Source of the DNA: Limnobaculum xujianqingii
Lineage (GTDB): Bacteria > Pseudomonadota > Gammaproteobacteria > Enterobacterales > Enterobacteriaceae
Direction of reading: 5' to 3'
Assembly: GCF_013394855.1 (NCBI RefSeq)
Contig: NZ_JABMLK010000002.1
Span: forward strand, 682,001 to 746,000
Length of the DNA: 64,000 nucleotides
The notes beneath the pieces were generated by a model. That model had not been told where the DNA came from. It searched no databases and saw only the letters and a list, made by a program, of their open reading frames with translations. The position numbers and the translations under genes were made by a program. How positions within the stretch are numbered: position 1 is the stretch's first letter; the number at the start of each line of letters is the position of its first letter. Positions 54,294 through 63,889 of this stretch are shown piece by piece.

Positions 54294-55589
54294 TCAGAAG
54301 GTATAGTTCAGGTTGATACCGTATAGCCATGCTTTCCCTTCTGAACGGAAGGTATAGGTTGGGCTATTGGCTGAGTTGTTCAGTTTCTCTTCAATCTTCA
54401 CTTTTTGCCCGTGCATATAAGATACGCCAAGATCAATTGAAGCATCTTTGGTGAAGATGTAGGTTGAACCCAGGCTTAACCATAAACGGTCCTGGTCAGG
54501 AATTGAAATTGAACGGGTGTCAGCAGGTACTGCGCTATCGTCAAACGCAATACCGGCACGCCAGGTCCAGGTATCATCATGATAGTAAGTGGTACCTAAC
54601 GCGATACGGTATGCATCACGGAAGTTTTCTTTCTTATAGAACAGCGTTTGTCCTTCGTTGCCGGTACCTTTTAACTCTTTGAACTCACTCCAACTGGTAT
54701 AGCTCAAGCCGTAATGCATAGCCCATTTCGGTGCTACTTTATGGTATCCCGCAATCTCCCAAACTTCTGGCAGAGACAGCGTTAAATCACCATTAACAGT
54801 TTGACCATTGGTTCCCCATGGCATCCCTGTAGCGGCTTGTAGAGCGTTATATCTGGATGGTAACTCACTGCTGTAATCACCACTAAAGTCGATATCTACC
54901 TGTGAGCGATAGCTCAGGCCAATACGGTTTTCTTTATCGATTTCATATAGCAGACCAGCGTTCCAGCCATAGCCCCACTCGTCGCCTTTCATATGAACGA
55001 CTTCAGTATCTCTTGGCATTCCGTTGCTATTTTCACCGGCATGACGGTTGATTTCTGCTTCTGCGTAGATCGCATTAAAACCAGCACCAAAGCTGAAATA
55101 TTCATTGATACGGTAAGCGGCGCTGAGATTAAGGTTGCCGGTTTTTAATGAGGTTTTACCCGCTAAAGGGCCTGCCGCATAGTCATCAGCGAATTGGGTA
55201 GAAAGGCCGTAGTTACTGGTTAAAAAGCCACCAACAGCCCAACGATCATTAATTGGATAGATAAAGTGAAAGTTAGGAACCCATTCGTTTGGCGTAATGT
55301 CACTAACGGACATATCTGAACCTGACGGTGAAGTACCGCTGATTTTTACTGTAGGTTGGACGTAAATGGCGCCACCAGAAAATGTAGGGCGGTCAAACAT
55401 CGTCATTGATGCAGGGTTACGGCTACCTGATGCCGCATTATCAGCAATCACACCTTCACCGGAAAACGCACGACCTAACCCTGAAGCTGATGATTCCTGA
55501 AGCTGGAAGCCTGATGCATAAAGATTAGAAGATACTGCTGCTATAACAATTGCCAATGCTGACTTTCTTAAAATATTTTTGTGGTGCAT
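54294..55589 (-). CDS. fadL: Long-chain fatty acid outer-membrane transporter FadL
   Basis: The 431-aa product is an outer-membrane beta-barrel for long-chain fatty acid uptake. It has a signal peptide (cleaved after LYA) and the conserved mature N-terminus [21 protein letters not shown]. The NPAS motif ([14 protein letters not shown]), which is characteristic of the FadL plug, follows. The last residues are GINLNYTF, with the terminal Phe expected for barrel insertion. A FadR-like operator lies about 80 bp upstream. Confidence 0.96.
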   Translation of the reverse strand: MHHKNILRKSALAIVIAAVSSNLYASGFQLQESSASGLGRAFSGEGVIADNAASGSRNPASMTMFDRPTFSGGAIYVQPTVKISGTSPSGSDMSVSDITPNEWVPNFHFIYPINDRWAVGGFLTSNYGLSTQFADDYAAGPLAGKTSLKTGNLNLSAAYRINEYFSFGAGFNAIYAEAEINRHAGENSNGMPRDTEVVHMKGDEWGYGWNAGLLYEIDKENRIGLSYRSQVDIDFSGDYSSELPSRYNALQAATGMPWGTNGQTVNGDLTLSLPEVWEIAGYHKVAPKWAMHYGLSYTSWSEFKELKGTGNEGQTLFYKKENFRDAYRIALGTTYYHDDTWTWRAGIAFDDSAVPADTRSISIPDQDRLWLSLGSTYIFTKDASIDLGVSYMHGQKVKIEEKLNNSANSPTYTFRSEGKAWLYGINLNYTF

Positions 55590-55666
55590 ACCAAAATCTC
55601 AAAAGTGATAAAAATTATTACGGATTGTAATAATTGAGGCGGCATTGTAGGGAGTAAGATGATAGC

Positions 55667-55683
55667 GACAGATTAGACCAGTT
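55667..55683 (-). promoter_or_regulatory. Candidate FadR operator upstream of fadL
   Basis: On the minus strand AACTGGTCTAATCTGTC matches the FadR operator AGCTGGTCCGAYNTGTT at most positions, including the CTGGTC core and the TGT end. It lies 78 bp before the fadL start. FadR represses fadL in E. coli. The remaining intergenic sequence (55590-56003) is AT-rich and contains a small hairpin (TAAAACG/CGTTTTA) at 55961-55984 before yfcZ; no other gene is seen. Confidence 0.6.
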
Positions 55684-56003
55684 GACCGGAATGACTGAGG
55701 TTAAGGGGGATTCGGGCTGAATACTTTAGTTAAAAGTAAATACTTTTTACATACAGGGCTGGTTACATTTGGGTTGTATCAACATGAAAAATTATAAAGG
55801 CAATAATAATCATATTGTTATAAATCAATTTTGTGTGGAACGATTAATTATTGCCCGGATGATTGACCCTGCCATAACAAAACTCATGCGCAAATTGGGC
55901 AGGAAGAGTAGTATAGGAAAGATTATTGAATTTTGAGCTAGATCTCATTCAGGTTTTAAATAAAACGACCATTCAGCCGTTTTATTCACAGGAGAAGAGT
56001 ACG

Positions 56004-56297
56004 ATGTCTGATTCATTAAAATGTAATGCACAAGAAACCGCTGCTTGTTGTTGTGTTGATGTTGGTACCGTGATGGACAACACGGATTGCACCGCGTCTT
56101 ACCAAAATGTGTTTACCAATCGTGGTGAAGCAGAGCTAATGTTGAAGATGCTGACAGAAAAAGCACGAGCAACAGAGTCTGAGCCTTGCCTGATTGAAAG
56201 CCGTCTGACTGACGTGGCTGGTGGAGTGGAGCTGAGCGTAGACTTCACATTCTCGTGCCAGGCTGAAACCATGATTTTCCAACTGGGTCTGCGTTAA
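56004..56297 (+). CDS. yfcZ: YfcZ/YiiS family protein
   Basis: The 97-aa product closely resembles E. coli YfcZ: ETAACCCVDVGTVMDNTDC near the start (a cluster of cysteines), then ASYQNVFTNRGEAELMLKMLTEKAR and the ending DFTFSCQAETMIFQLGLR. The function is unknown. I chose the ATG at 56004 after GGAGAAGAG rather than the long upstream open frame. A perfect 11-bp hairpin follows at 56330-56355. In E. coli fadI and fadJ come next; here sixA does. Confidence 0.93.
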   Translation: MSDSLKCNAQETAACCCVDVGTVMDNTDCTASYQNVFTNRGEAELMLKMLTEKARATESEPCLIESRLTDVAGGVELSVDFTFSCQAETMIFQLGLR

Positions 56298-56329
56298 TCG
56301 CCGCCAGTTTTTGTATAGTTTAGAATAAT

Positions 56330-56355
56330 GCTAACGCCGGAATACCGGCGTTAGC
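56330..56355 (+). terminator. Hairpin between yfcZ and sixA
   Basis: GCTAACGCCGG (56330-56340) pairs perfectly with CCGGCGTTAGC (56345-56355) around AATA. No T run follows, so it could be a weak terminator or an mRNA 3' end structure. Confidence 0.55.
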
Positions 56356-56376
56356 CATAAATGGACGGAGCAAAAC

Positions 56377-56856
56377 ATGCAGGTGTTAATTATGCGGCAT
56401 GGCGAGGCCAGTTATCATGCTGACAGCGATCCGGCTCGCAACTTAACAGAGCGTGGGCGTAAGGAAACGGCTCAAATGACGCTCTGGCTACGACAACAAA
56501 TTGCTGATATTGAATGGGTATTAGTCAGTCCCTATGTTCGTGCTCAGCAAACGCTGGACGTAGTCAAAAATGAATTCCCTCTGCTATCTTCCTCTACCAT
56601 AGAAACGTTCTCAGCCCTTACGCCGGGTGGTGATGCCATATTATCCGCCGATTATCTGATGACCTTAGCGCAGGATGGGGTGAGTTCCGTATTAGTGGTT
56701 TCTCATTTACCGCTGGTGGGCTATCTGGTGTCTGAACTTTGCGGAGGAATATACCCGCCTATGTTTAGTACTTCAGCCATAGCGGCGATTACGCTGGATG
56801 TCGAAACTGGCAGAGGCTCTCTTGACTGGCAGCAAACGCCAGGTTCACTGGGCTAA
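56377..56856 (+). CDS. sixA: Phosphohistidine phosphatase SixA
   Basis: SixA removes phosphate from histidine phosphotransfer domains such as ArcB and from NPr. The 159-aa product begins MQVLIMRHGEASYHADSDPARNLTERG, with the catalytic RHG motif at residues 7-9. It has LVSPYVRAQQT and the second catalytic His in VVSHLPLVGYL, the histidine-phosphatase pattern. The size fits the E. coli protein (161 aa). Confidence 0.95.
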   Translation: MQVLIMRHGEASYHADSDPARNLTERGRKETAQMTLWLRQQIADIEWVLVSPYVRAQQTLDVVKNEFPLLSSSTIETFSALTPGGDAILSADYLMTLAQDGVSSVLVVSHLPLVGYLVSELCGGIYPPMFSTSAIAAITLDVETGRGSLDWQQTPGSLG

Positions 56857-56890
56857 TTGTTGAAGAGTATTTAGATTGGTTCTAGTGAGT

Positions 56891-56929
56891 ATTCCGGCCT
56901 TAAGCATAAACCTGCTGTCGGGCCGGAAA
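56891..56929 (+). repeat. Short palindromic element related to the dispersed repeat
   Basis: ATTCCGGCC (56891-56899) and GGCCGGAA (56921-56928) are inverted copies around a 21-nt loop, in the gap between sixA and the next minus-strand gene. The stem matches the terminal palindrome (TTCCGGCC...GGCCGGAATA) of the element at 1966-2126. It could be a minimal copy or a convergent terminator. Confidence 0.5.
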
Positions 56930-56939
56930 AGTCAGTAAT

Positions 56940-57263
56940 TTAAAGTCCAAGCCGATGCGCTACTACTTCCTCCAGCAAACTTACCAACTCTGGATCCATA
57001 TACTTGTAGTCGTCAGGAATATCCAATACATGAAGGGGCTTATGTTCTATCAGACGCTGGTATTCCGCCACAATACGGTTCTTATGTTTTTGTTCCATAA
57101 CGCAAATCACATCAGCCCACTGTAACAATACCGGAGTTAACGGTTTACGGGCATTGCGACTGGTTCCGGCTGATTTAACTGAGAGGTCGGGATGGCGACG
57201 CCATACCTGCTCTGCGGTAGGGCTTCGCCATTGGTTACGACTACAGATAAATAATACATTCAT
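56940..57263 (-). CDS. Small low-molecular-weight phosphatase-like protein
   Basis: The 107-aa product begins MNVLFICSRNQWRSPTAEQVW, which fits the P-loop CX5R(S/T) of low-molecular-weight tyrosine phosphatases (Cys7 to Arg13). The usual general-acid Asp region may be DIPDDYKYMDPEL near residue 82. It is shorter than classical members (about 150 aa), so it belongs to a compact subfamily. It follows the basic protein gene by 7 nt on the same strand and likely shares its transcript. Confidence 0.8.
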   Translation of the reverse strand: MNVLFICSRNQWRSPTAEQVWRRHPDLSVKSAGTSRNARKPLTPVLLQWADVICVMEQKHKNRIVAEYQRLIEHKPLHVLDIPDDYKYMDPELVSLLEEVVAHRLGL

Positions 57264-57270
57264 ACGGCAG

Positions 57271-57483
57271 TCAGGCCTCTTCCATGGCTTTTAGCGTTCG
57301 TTGACTATTGGATATTCTGGGGTACTCAATACCTAGCTGCACCGATCTTGCCAGCTTGTCATGACGGGTATAGAGCATTTTCCAGTTCTTTTCTCCACGA
57401 TAGTCGTCTTTTGCCCGACCACCCTGGTGTTTTTTACGTTTGTTTTGTGAGAGCCGCCAGGCCCGGTTTCGGATGTTATCCAT
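57271..57483 (-). CDS. Small basic protein of unknown function
   Basis: The product (70 aa from the ATG at 57483) is rich in Arg and Lys (IRNRAWRLSQNKRKKHQGGR, then KNWKMLYTRHDKLARSVQLG) with no hydrophobic segment. GAGG about 10 nt upstream supports this start; an ATG at 57498 is possible but lacks a ribosome site. It precedes the phosphatase-like gene by 7 nt, so the two look like an operon. I do not recognise the family; nucleic-acid binding is only suggested by charge. Confidence 0.55.
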   Translation of the reverse strand: MDNIRNRAWRLSQNKRKKHQGGRAKDDYRGEKNWKMLYTRHDKLARSVQLGIEYPRISNSQRTLKAMEEA

Positions 57484-57732
57484 AAATTGATGCCTCATCA
57501 GATTAATCGTGGTTCAGCAGCCGCGATAATACAGAGAGGTTGAGACGGGTTAGCGTCCGGCTTTATGATACCGAATGTAGCCAATAACCGTCCAGTAGCT
57601 ATTTTTGCGAATCGAGCTGCTCAGGGTTAGTGGCTAAAGGGGAAAAGAGCGCAGGTAAGTAGTGAACAGCTTGATACATGGCTACCGATGAGAGAGTTCC
57701 ACAGAGAATGGAAAGCCAGAGAACTTCAAAAT

Positions 57733-58047
57733 CTAACTGTCCCAAAAAATAAATAGAGTGGTTGGGAGTAATCCCGACGTTATTGCACCAATCAGCGCGG
57801 CAAAAGGAAACTTTTGATACAACGGCGTTAAGTTGGCAATAATGATTCCAGTCGTCAGTGCCGGCAAACTTCCCCAGATATAGGTAATGAGCAGAACAAA
57901 AGGTAACTCACGGACGATATCGCGGAAGAAACCAGATGGATAACCCGTATAGATATATATCGTGGGAATCGCAACAATCAGTCCAATTAATGGCCCCAAA
58001 AGGGTAAACCAGACGGTATTATTTATTATTCGATGTGTTTTACTCAT
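57733..58047 (-). CDS. Small inner-membrane protein of unknown function
   Basis: The 104-aa product has about three membrane helices (FTLLGPLIGLIVAIPTIYIY; LPFVLLITYIWGSLPALTTG; FAALIGAITSGLLPTTLFIF) and short polar ends. The ATG at 58047 has GGGAG upstream; a TTG three codons earlier overlaps that site. It stands alone between smrB and the basic protein gene. I cannot assign a family. Confidence 0.6.
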   Translation of the reverse strand: MSKTHRIINNTVWFTLLGPLIGLIVAIPTIYIYTGYPSGFFRDIVRELPFVLLITYIWGSLPALTTGIIIANLTPLYQKFPFAALIGAITSGLLPTTLFIFWDS

Positions 58048-58122
58048 ATTTGGCAACTCCCTGCGGTGGACATCATCAGACTTTCCGGCAGGTTAACTGG
58101 CGTATGTGAAAATAACGTGAAG

Positions 58123-58674
58123 TTAGAATGGAGTTGGGTCTTCAGAAGTTTCCTGAGCAATTAATACCAATATTGCGGCGTTCCCACCAAACTCTTTAGG
58201 TGCCTGATGAAAGGCCATCACATCTGGATGTTGTGCCAGCCATAACGGCGTTTGCTGTTTCAGTACATAGGTACCATAGCCATGCATAATACAAGCACAG
58301 TGAACATGTTCCCGACGGCAGGCGGCGATCAATGCCCCTAACTCTTGTTTAGCCTCTGCTTGTGTTAATCCATGCAGGTCAAGAAACAGCTCTGGCGAGT
58401 AATCACCACGGCGGAGTTTTTTTACTTCATAGCTATTAGCGCCAGGGCGCACATAACGGATAGGACTATCTTCACTTAGCAGAGGCTGAAATTCATCAGA
58501 AAAATAGAAACTGGCATCCATTTGCTCCTGAAGTAAACGTTCAACCGGTCGCTTTTTCACTTTGGGTTTAATGCGATGCAGAGCCTTATCCTGGCGCAGG
58601 GGTTTTATTCCACGAACCGAGTCCCGAAATAGCGCATGTTCTTCATCTGATAAGGTAAATTTATTTTTCTTCAA
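58123..58674 (-). CDS. smrB: Ribosome rescue endonuclease SmrB
   Basis: SmrB cuts mRNA between collided ribosomes. The 183-aa product has a helical N-terminal part ([21 protein letters not shown]) and a C-terminal Smr domain with [13 protein letters not shown] at about residue 97, [21 protein letters not shown] near 126, and [20 protein letters not shown]. The DLHG motif is intact; the HGxG motif reads HGYG where E. coli has HGHG. It is divergent from prmB, as in E. coli. Confidence 0.95.
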   Translation of the reverse strand: MKKNKFTLSDEEHALFRDSVRGIKPLRQDKALHRIKPKVKKRPVERLLQEQMDASFYFSDEFQPLLSEDSPIRYVRPGANSYEVKKLRRGDYSPELFLDLHGLTQAEAKQELGALIAACRREHVHCACIMHGYGTYVLKQQTPLWLAQHPDVMAFHQAPKEFGGNAAILVLIAQETSEDPTPF

Positions 58675-58876
58675 GAGTTCAAAATTGACTAAATGTGATA
58701 AAAGATAACGCTTAGTGTAACCCGAACGAGCGTTCTGTCTACGTCAGATATAAAATGAGTGTGATTATTTGTGCTGAACTGATAGCAGAATTACGCTTGA
58801 TTACAGCTGATTTGTTACAAGCTTCGTGGCAAACTAGGGGGTTATTTGCGAATTCTATTCCTTGCCGGAGGGCTCA

Positions 58877-59809
58877 TTGGACAAAATTTTTGTAGATGAA
58901 GTGGTTAACGACATGCATACCATTCAGGATATGCTGCGTTGGTCCGTCAGTCGTTTTAATGCGGCAAGTATTTATTACGGCCATGGAACGGATAACCCAT
59001 GGGATGAAGCCGTTCAACTGGTACTGCCAACTTTGTTCCTACCGCTGGATATTCCCCCGGAAATGTATTTTTCTCGCCTGACGCTCAGCGAACGCCAGCG
59101 TATTGTTGAACGAGTTATTCGCCGGGTAAACGAACGTCTACCAGTGGCCTATCTGACCAATAAAGCCTGGTTTGCCGGTCATGAGTTCTTTGTTGATGAG
59201 CGGGTATTAGTGCCTCGTTCTCCAATTGGTGAACTGATTAATCATCGTTTTGAATCACTGATTACTCAGGAACCGCAAACCATTCTGGATATGTGTACTG
59301 GCAGCGGCTGTATTGCAATAGCCTGTGCCTATGCTTTCCCGGAGGCTGAAGTCGATGCGGTCGATATTTCTGTTGATGCGCTGGCAGTAACTGAACAAAA
59401 TATTGAAGCGCATCGCATGGAACATCGTGTTACACCCATTCGTTCCGATCTGTTCCGCGATATGCCGCCGGTAACATACGATTTAATCGTTACTAACCCG
59501 CCTTATGTGGATGCGGAAGATATGTCAGACTTGCCAAAAGAGTTCCGTTATGAACCGGAACTGGGGCTGGCAGCGGGTACCGATGGTCTCAAATTAGTAC
59601 GTCGTATTCTGGCTCGTGCGCCAGAATATCTGAATGAAGACGGTGTATTAATTTGCGAAGTAGGTAACAGCATGGTGCATCTGATGGATGAATATCCGGA
59701 TATTCCATTTACCTGGCTGGAGTTTGAGTTCGGCGGCGATGGCGTATTTATGCTAACGCGGGACCAACTGCTGGCATGCAGCGAACATTTTCGTATCTAT
59801 CGCGACTAA
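58877..59809 (+). CDS. prmB: Ribosomal protein uL3 glutamine methyltransferase PrmB
   Basis: PrmB methylates Gln150 of ribosomal protein uL3 with S-adenosylmethionine. The product is 310 aa, the same as in E. coli, if it starts at the TTG at 58877 ([12 protein letters not shown]), which has GGAGGG at ideal spacing. The open frame begins at another TTG at 58862 without a ribosome site. Motifs are [20 protein letters not shown] (motif I) and the catalytic NPPY in [16 protein letters not shown]. It is followed by aroC. Confidence 0.96.
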   Translation: MDKIFVDEVVNDMHTIQDMLRWSVSRFNAASIYYGHGTDNPWDEAVQLVLPTLFLPLDIPPEMYFSRLTLSERQRIVERVIRRVNERLPVAYLTNKAWFAGHEFFVDERVLVPRSPIGELINHRFESLITQEPQTILDMCTGSGCIAIACAYAFPEAEVDAVDISVDALAVTEQNIEAHRMEHRVTPIRSDLFRDMPPVTYDLIVTNPPYVDAEDMSDLPKEFRYEPELGLAAGTDGLKLVRRILARAPEYLNEDGVLICEVGNSMVHLMDEYPDIPFTWLEFEFGGDGVFMLTRDQLLACSEHFRIYRD

Positions 59810-59903
59810 TATTTATTGCAACTAGATTATTGCGATTGTTGTGACAATCACTTTTACCGGGCTATTGAACGCTCTGATGATAAATAACAGCTAAGGAGCT
59901 GTG

Positions 59904-60989
59904 ATGGCAGGGAACAGTATTGGAGAATTATTCCGTGTGACGACCTTTGGCGAATCACATGGTGTTGCATTGGGATGTATTGTTGACGGCGTACCCCCAG
60001 GGATTCCCCTGACCGAGGCTGACTTACAGCACGATCTGGATCGTCGTCGTCCGGGCACTTCCCGCTATACCACTCAGCGTCGTGAGCCTGACAGCGTTCG
60101 TATCTTATCTGGTGTATTTGAAGGGGTAACTACCGGCACCAGTATTGGTCTGTTAATAGAGAACACCGATCAGCGTTCACAAGACTATGGCGAAATTAAA
60201 GATCTGTTTCGTCCGGGACATGCCGATTACACTTATCAGCAAAAATATGGCCTGCGTGACTATCGCGGCGGAGGTCGTTCTTCTGCCCGTGAGACAGCGA
60301 TGCGCGTAGCGGCTGGCGCTATTGCCAAAAAATATCTGAAGCAGCAATTTGGCATTCAGGTTCGCGGCTATTTGTCACAAATGGGTGATATTAGCTGTGA
60401 GTTAAAAGACTGGGATCAGGTAGAACAGAATCCCTTTTTCTGTCCGGATACCGATCGTCTGGAAGCGCTGGATGAACTGATGCGCGAATTAAGAAAAGCG
60501 GGTGATTCCATTGGTGCCAAAGTGACGGTGGTAGCAGATAGCGTTCCGGTTGGATTAGGGGAGCCGGTTTTTGACCGTTTAGATGCTGATTTGGCCCATG
60601 CTTTGATGAGTATTAATGCTGTCAAAGGCGTTGAGATTGGTGATGGTTTTGCCGTAGTGAATAAACGCGGCAGTGAAAATCGTGATGAGATTACACCAGA
60701 AGGGTTCCTGAGTAACCACGCTGGCGGTATTCTCGGTGGTATCAGCAGCGGGCAGCAAATTGTTGCCAATATTGCGCTGAAACCAACGTCCAGTATTACT
60801 ATTCCTGGACGGACGATTAATAAGCAGGGCGAAGCAGTAGAAATGATTACCCGAGGTCGCCATGATCCTTGTGTAGGTATTCGTGCGGTGCCGATCGCAG
60901 AAGCGATGATGGCAATTGTTTTAATGGATCACTTGATGCGTAATCGCGCACAGTGCAATGACGTGAAATCAGACGTTCCACGTTGGTAA
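59904..60989 (+). CDS. aroC: Chorismate synthase AroC
   Basis: AroC converts EPSP to chorismate with reduced FMN, the last step of the shikimate pathway. The 361-aa product (same as E. coli) shows [53 protein letters not shown] and [21 protein letters not shown] chose the ATG at 59904 with AAGGAG upstream; the preceding GTG belongs to the spacer. It lies in the prmB-aroC-mepA-yfcA series, conserved in enteric bacteria. Confidence 0.98.
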   Translation: MAGNSIGELFRVTTFGESHGVALGCIVDGVPPGIPLTEADLQHDLDRRRPGTSRYTTQRREPDSVRILSGVFEGVTTGTSIGLLIENTDQRSQDYGEIKDLFRPGHADYTYQQKYGLRDYRGGGRSSARETAMRVAAGAIAKKYLKQQFGIQVRGYLSQMGDISCELKDWDQVEQNPFFCPDTDRLEALDELMRELRKAGDSIGAKVTVVADSVPVGLGEPVFDRLDADLAHALMSINAVKGVEIGDGFAVVNKRGSENRDEITPEGFLSNHAGGILGGISSGQQIVANIALKPTSSITIPGRTINKQGEAVEMITRGRHDPCVGIRAVPIAEAMMAIVLMDHLMRNRAQCNDVKSDVPRW

Positions 60990-61000
60990 GGATATTAGTA

Positions 61001-61834
61001 ATGAAAAAATGGTTTTTAGTCGCGGCAGCGTTAGCGTTTAGCGCTTCCGTAACGGCAGCAACTCCGTGGCAGAAAGTGAAGGAACCGGTTGCCGGTGAAC
61101 CGCAATCTATTGGTGGTTTCTCTAACGGTTGTATTATTGGCGCTGAGCCTTTGGAACTGCAGGGAGAAGGGTATCAGGTAATGCGTAGCCAGCAGTTACG
61201 CTATTTTGGTCACCCAAATCTACTGTCGTTTATCGACCGTTTAACCACTGAAACTCAGGCAAGTGGTTTAGGTAATGTGCTGGTGGGTGATATGGGAATG
61301 CCTGCCGGTGGTCGTTTTGCGACCGGACATGCCAGCCATCAGAGTGGTTTGGATGTCGATATCTGGTTACAACTGCCAACTTCTCGCTGGAGTGCAACTC
61401 AGTTAAAAAATCCGCGAGCCATTGACTTAGTCTCCGGTGACGGCAAGCGTGTGGTTGAAAGCCTGTGGCAACCACAAGTTGGTGAGTTGATTAAACTGGC
61501 CGCCAGCGATCGTGATGTGACACGTATTTTTGTTCATCCGGCCATCAAGCAAAAGCTGTGTCAAACCGCCGGAACCGATCGTACCTGGTTACGTAAAGTC
61601 CGCCCATGGTTCGGTCATCGCGCCCATATGCATGTGCGTTTACGCTGCCCGGCAGATAGCCATGAGTGTGAAGAGCAGGCAGCTATTCCTGCTGGCGATG
61701 GCTGTGGAGCAGAACTGACCAGTTGGTTGGAAGCACCGGCTAAATTACCTAATGCTAAACCTAAAGATCCGGTTATTCCGGAACCACCGGCAACATGTAA
61801 AGCACTGATAGTGAATAATTTTAAGGCAGAATAA
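61001..61834 (+). CDS. mepA: Penicillin-insensitive murein DD-endopeptidase MepA
   Basis: MepA is a periplasmic LAS-family zinc peptidase that cuts D-Ala-mDAP cross-links. The 277-aa product has a signal peptide ([20 protein letters not shown]). The metal site pattern is [14 protein letters not shown] (His and Asp ligands) and [15 protein letters not shown] (His ligand). The cysteines near the C-terminus (LRCP, HECE, DGCG, ATCK) fit the E. coli disulfides. The ATG at 61001 starts 11 nt after the aroC stop. Confidence 0.96.
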   Translation: MKKWFLVAAALAFSASVTAATPWQKVKEPVAGEPQSIGGFSNGCIIGAEPLELQGEGYQVMRSQQLRYFGHPNLLSFIDRLTTETQASGLGNVLVGDMGMPAGGRFATGHASHQSGLDVDIWLQLPTSRWSATQLKNPRAIDLVSGDGKRVVESLWQPQVGELIKLAASDRDVTRIFVHPAIKQKLCQTAGTDRTWLRKVRPWFGHRAHMHVRLRCPADSHECEEQAAIPAGDGCGAELTSWLEAPAKLPNAKPKDPVIPEPPATCKALIVNNFKAE

Positions 61835-61837
61835 TAA

Positions 61838-62638
61838 ATGGAGTGGCTTCCGCTCGGCGTTGAGATTTATCTGATTCTATTTTTTGTTGCAATGCTGGCC
61901 GGATTTATTGACTCCATTGCGGGTGGTGGTGGGCTGATTAGCCTGCCAGCACTCATGTCAGTCGGTATTCCGCCTGCCCAGGCGCTTGCCACTAATAAAC
62001 TACAGTCTATCGGCGGATCCTTTTCTGCCAGCCTCTATTTTATCCGCCAGAAAGCAGTGGATTTAAAGGATCAGCGATGGACCATCCTGCTGACATTTAT
62101 TGGCGCCATGATTGGCGCCATTCTTATTCAGCATATTGATGCAAATATTCTACGTTCTATTCTGCCGTTGTTAGTGATTGCCATTGGGCTCTATTTTATT
62201 TTCAGCCCTAAAGTAGGGGAAGCGGATCGCCAGAAACGTTTAACCACCTGGCCTTTTGCTTTCGTTGCCGGATTTTGCGTGGGTTTCTACGATGGCTTTT
62301 TTGGACCCGGAGCCGGTTCTTTCTTTGCCTTAGCCTATGTTACACTGCGCGGCTTCAATCTGACTAAATCCACGGCTCATGCCAAAGTATTGAACTTCAC
62401 TTCTAACCTGGCTTCCCTGTTGTTTTTTATCCTGGGGGGAAAGGTTATCTGGAGCGTTGGTTTAGTGATGTTGTGTGGTCAGGTTATTGGTGCTCGTAGC
62501 GGTGCCCGTATGGTGCTGACCAAAGGGCAAAAATTGATACGGCCAATGTTGATTACCGTATCGTTCGTGATGAGCTGTAAACTAATTTATGATAACCACA
62601 GCGCTGAAATTCATCAGTGGGTTGCAGGCTTTTTCTAA
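61838..62638 (+). CDS. yfcA: TSUP-family membrane transporter YfcA
   Basis: The 266-aa inner-membrane protein has about eight helices and the TSUP (TauE/SafE) features: FIDSIAGGGGLISLPALM near residue 24, ATNKLQSIGGSFSAS, and the second-half repeat GFYDGFFGPGAGSFFALAY with TAHAKVLNFTSNLASL. Members export or import sulfite-related or other small anions; the substrate of YfcA is unknown. It starts 3 nt after mepA. Confidence 0.93.
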   Translation: MEWLPLGVEIYLILFFVAMLAGFIDSIAGGGGLISLPALMSVGIPPAQALATNKLQSIGGSFSASLYFIRQKAVDLKDQRWTILLTFIGAMIGAILIQHIDANILRSILPLLVIAIGLYFIFSPKVGEADRQKRLTTWPFAFVAGFCVGFYDGFFGPGAGSFFALAYVTLRGFNLTKSTAHAKVLNFTSNLASLLFFILGGKVIWSVGLVMLCGQVIGARSGARMVLTKGQKLIRPMLITVSFVMSCKLIYDNHSAEIHQWVAGFF

Positions 62639-62681
62639 TAAAACAGTAGGGATACACCCTCTTAAAGCAGAGTGACGTTAA

Positions 62682-63242
62682 TTGACCAGACAACATAACC
62701 CTCAGGATCTTATCGATCTGTTTGAGCAAACTTTTGGTGTGGACTATCAGACTAAATTGATTCAGGGCAATGATGAACCCATCTATCTGCCAGCAGATGA
62801 TAAGACTCCGTATCACCAGATAGTTTTTGCTCACGGCTTTTACGCCAGCGCTTTTCATGAAATTTCTCACTGGTGTATTGCCGGAGATCAGCGCCGTCAG
62901 CAGGTTGACTACGGATATTGGTATTGCCCGGACGGACGCAGTGCTGATAAACAGTCTGAATTTGAAGTGGTAGAGATAAAACCACAGGCCTTTGACTGGT
63001 TTTTCTGTGTGGCATCCGGTTATCCATTCAACGTCAGTTGCGATAATCTGGAAGGGGATTTTCAGCCAGATCGCATCGCATTTCAGCGTAAAGTTCATGC
63101 TCAGGTCATGGATTATCTGGAGAACGGTATACCAGAGAGACCCGCTCGTTTTATTCAGGCGTTACAGAAGTTTTATCAGACCAGTCCATTAGCTGCGGAT
63201 GATTTCCCTTATCCGGAATATCCTACCGGCTGGTGTAATTAA
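62682..63242 (+). CDS. epmC: Elongation factor P hydroxylase EpmC (YfcM)
   Basis: EpmC hydroxylates the beta-lysylated Lys34 of elongation factor P. The 186-aa product matches E. coli EpmC closely: EPIYLPADDKTPYHQIVFAHGFYASAFHEISHWCIAG with the HEISH metal site, VDYGYWYCPDGRSADKQ, and NVSCDNLEGDFQPDRIAFQRKVHAQVMDYLENGIPERPARFI (given as pattern). The start is TTG at 62682; no in-frame ATG is suitably placed and GAGTGA lies upstream. Confidence 0.94.
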   Translation: MTRQHNPQDLIDLFEQTFGVDYQTKLIQGNDEPIYLPADDKTPYHQIVFAHGFYASAFHEISHWCIAGDQRRQQVDYGYWYCPDGRSADKQSEFEVVEIKPQAFDWFFCVASGYPFNVSCDNLEGDFQPDRIAFQRKVHAQVMDYLENGIPERPARFIQALQKFYQTSPLAADDFPYPEYPTGWCN

Positions 63243-63312
63243 TTTGCTCTGGTCTTAAATTCAAAGGGGCTTTTGCCACCTGGCTTTATTATTAACCAAG
63301 TAGAGAAACCGC

Positions 63313-63585
63313 ATGATTGCAGAATTAGAGAACCGCATACTGGCTTTGATTGATAGTAACGTTGAACATGCCAGCGATGATGAACTGTTTGCTGGCGGTT
63401 ATTTACGCGGACATATCACGCTGGCTGCGGCTCTGGCCGAAGAGCAGGGCCGCAGCAGTTTAGACGATTACTCACAATTGATTGAGCAAAGTTTAGATAA
63501 AGCCATTAAAGCTGGTGAGCTCTCTCCGCCGGATCAGGTGTTGGTTTTTAATTTATGGAAGAGTTTGCAGTTGAAAGTGGGGTAA
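63313..63585 (+). CDS. yfcL: YfcL family protein
   Basis: The 90-aa helical protein resembles YfcL of E. coli: [37 protein letters not shown] at the start and [16 protein letters not shown] at the end. Its function is unknown. It follows epmC in the same order as in E. coli and is convergent with mnmC. Confidence 0.9.
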   Translation: MIAELENRILALIDSNVEHASDDELFAGGYLRGHITLAAALAEEQGRSSLDDYSQLIEQSLDKAIKAGELSPPDQVLVFNLWKSLQLKVG

Positions 63586-63629
63586 TTGAGGCGGCTGGCA
63601 AATCAGATAAATTAGCACCTTTGCATATT

Positions 63630-63788
63630 CCGACCGTAAAGACTATGTGCTTAAATTGATATAGAGTGCGGTCGGAAGACAATCAGTACTTAGCTATGGA
63701 GTGCGTTGGGCCTGGCCGGGTTAGGGGCGCTCCGGCAGCTAAAGCTGCTACGACCCCAACACCCGTCCCTCCTAACGATTGGCTATCT
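63630..63788 (-). repeat. Dispersed palindromic intergenic element, copy C (reverse)
   Basis: On the minus strand this stretch aligns with 1966-2126. It begins GCCAATCG and passes through the hairpin GCAGC-TTTA-GCTGC, AGGCCCAACGCACTCC, TAAGTAC and CTTCCGACCG. It ends TTTACGGTCGGAATATG. The outer palindrome TTCCGACCG/CGGTCGGAA is kept although its bases differ from copy A. It fills most of the 300-bp gap between yfcL and mnmC. Confidence 0.75.
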
Positions 63789-63850
63789 TAAGGCACTAAA
63801 CTGAGCTAACAGATGTTGCCATCAATTTGATTATTCGTTTTACTTTTTTG

Positions 63851-63879
63851 GTTCGGACGAATGAAATATTCGTCCGAAC
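63851..63879. terminator. Perfect hairpin downstream of mnmC
   Basis: GTTCGGACGAAT (63851-63862) and ATTCGTCCGAAC (63868-63879) form a perfect 12-bp stem with a 5-nt loop, 11 nt past the mnmC stop. There is a T-rich flank on the left side of the plus strand but no downstream T run on either strand, so it may protect the mRNA end rather than terminate. Confidence 0.6.
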
Positions 63880-63889
63880 TCAATGTGAT

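Noticed and set aside
55926..56003. N-terminal extension of YfcZ
   Set aside because: The extension has no homology, and the good ribosome site lies before the inner ATG at 56004.
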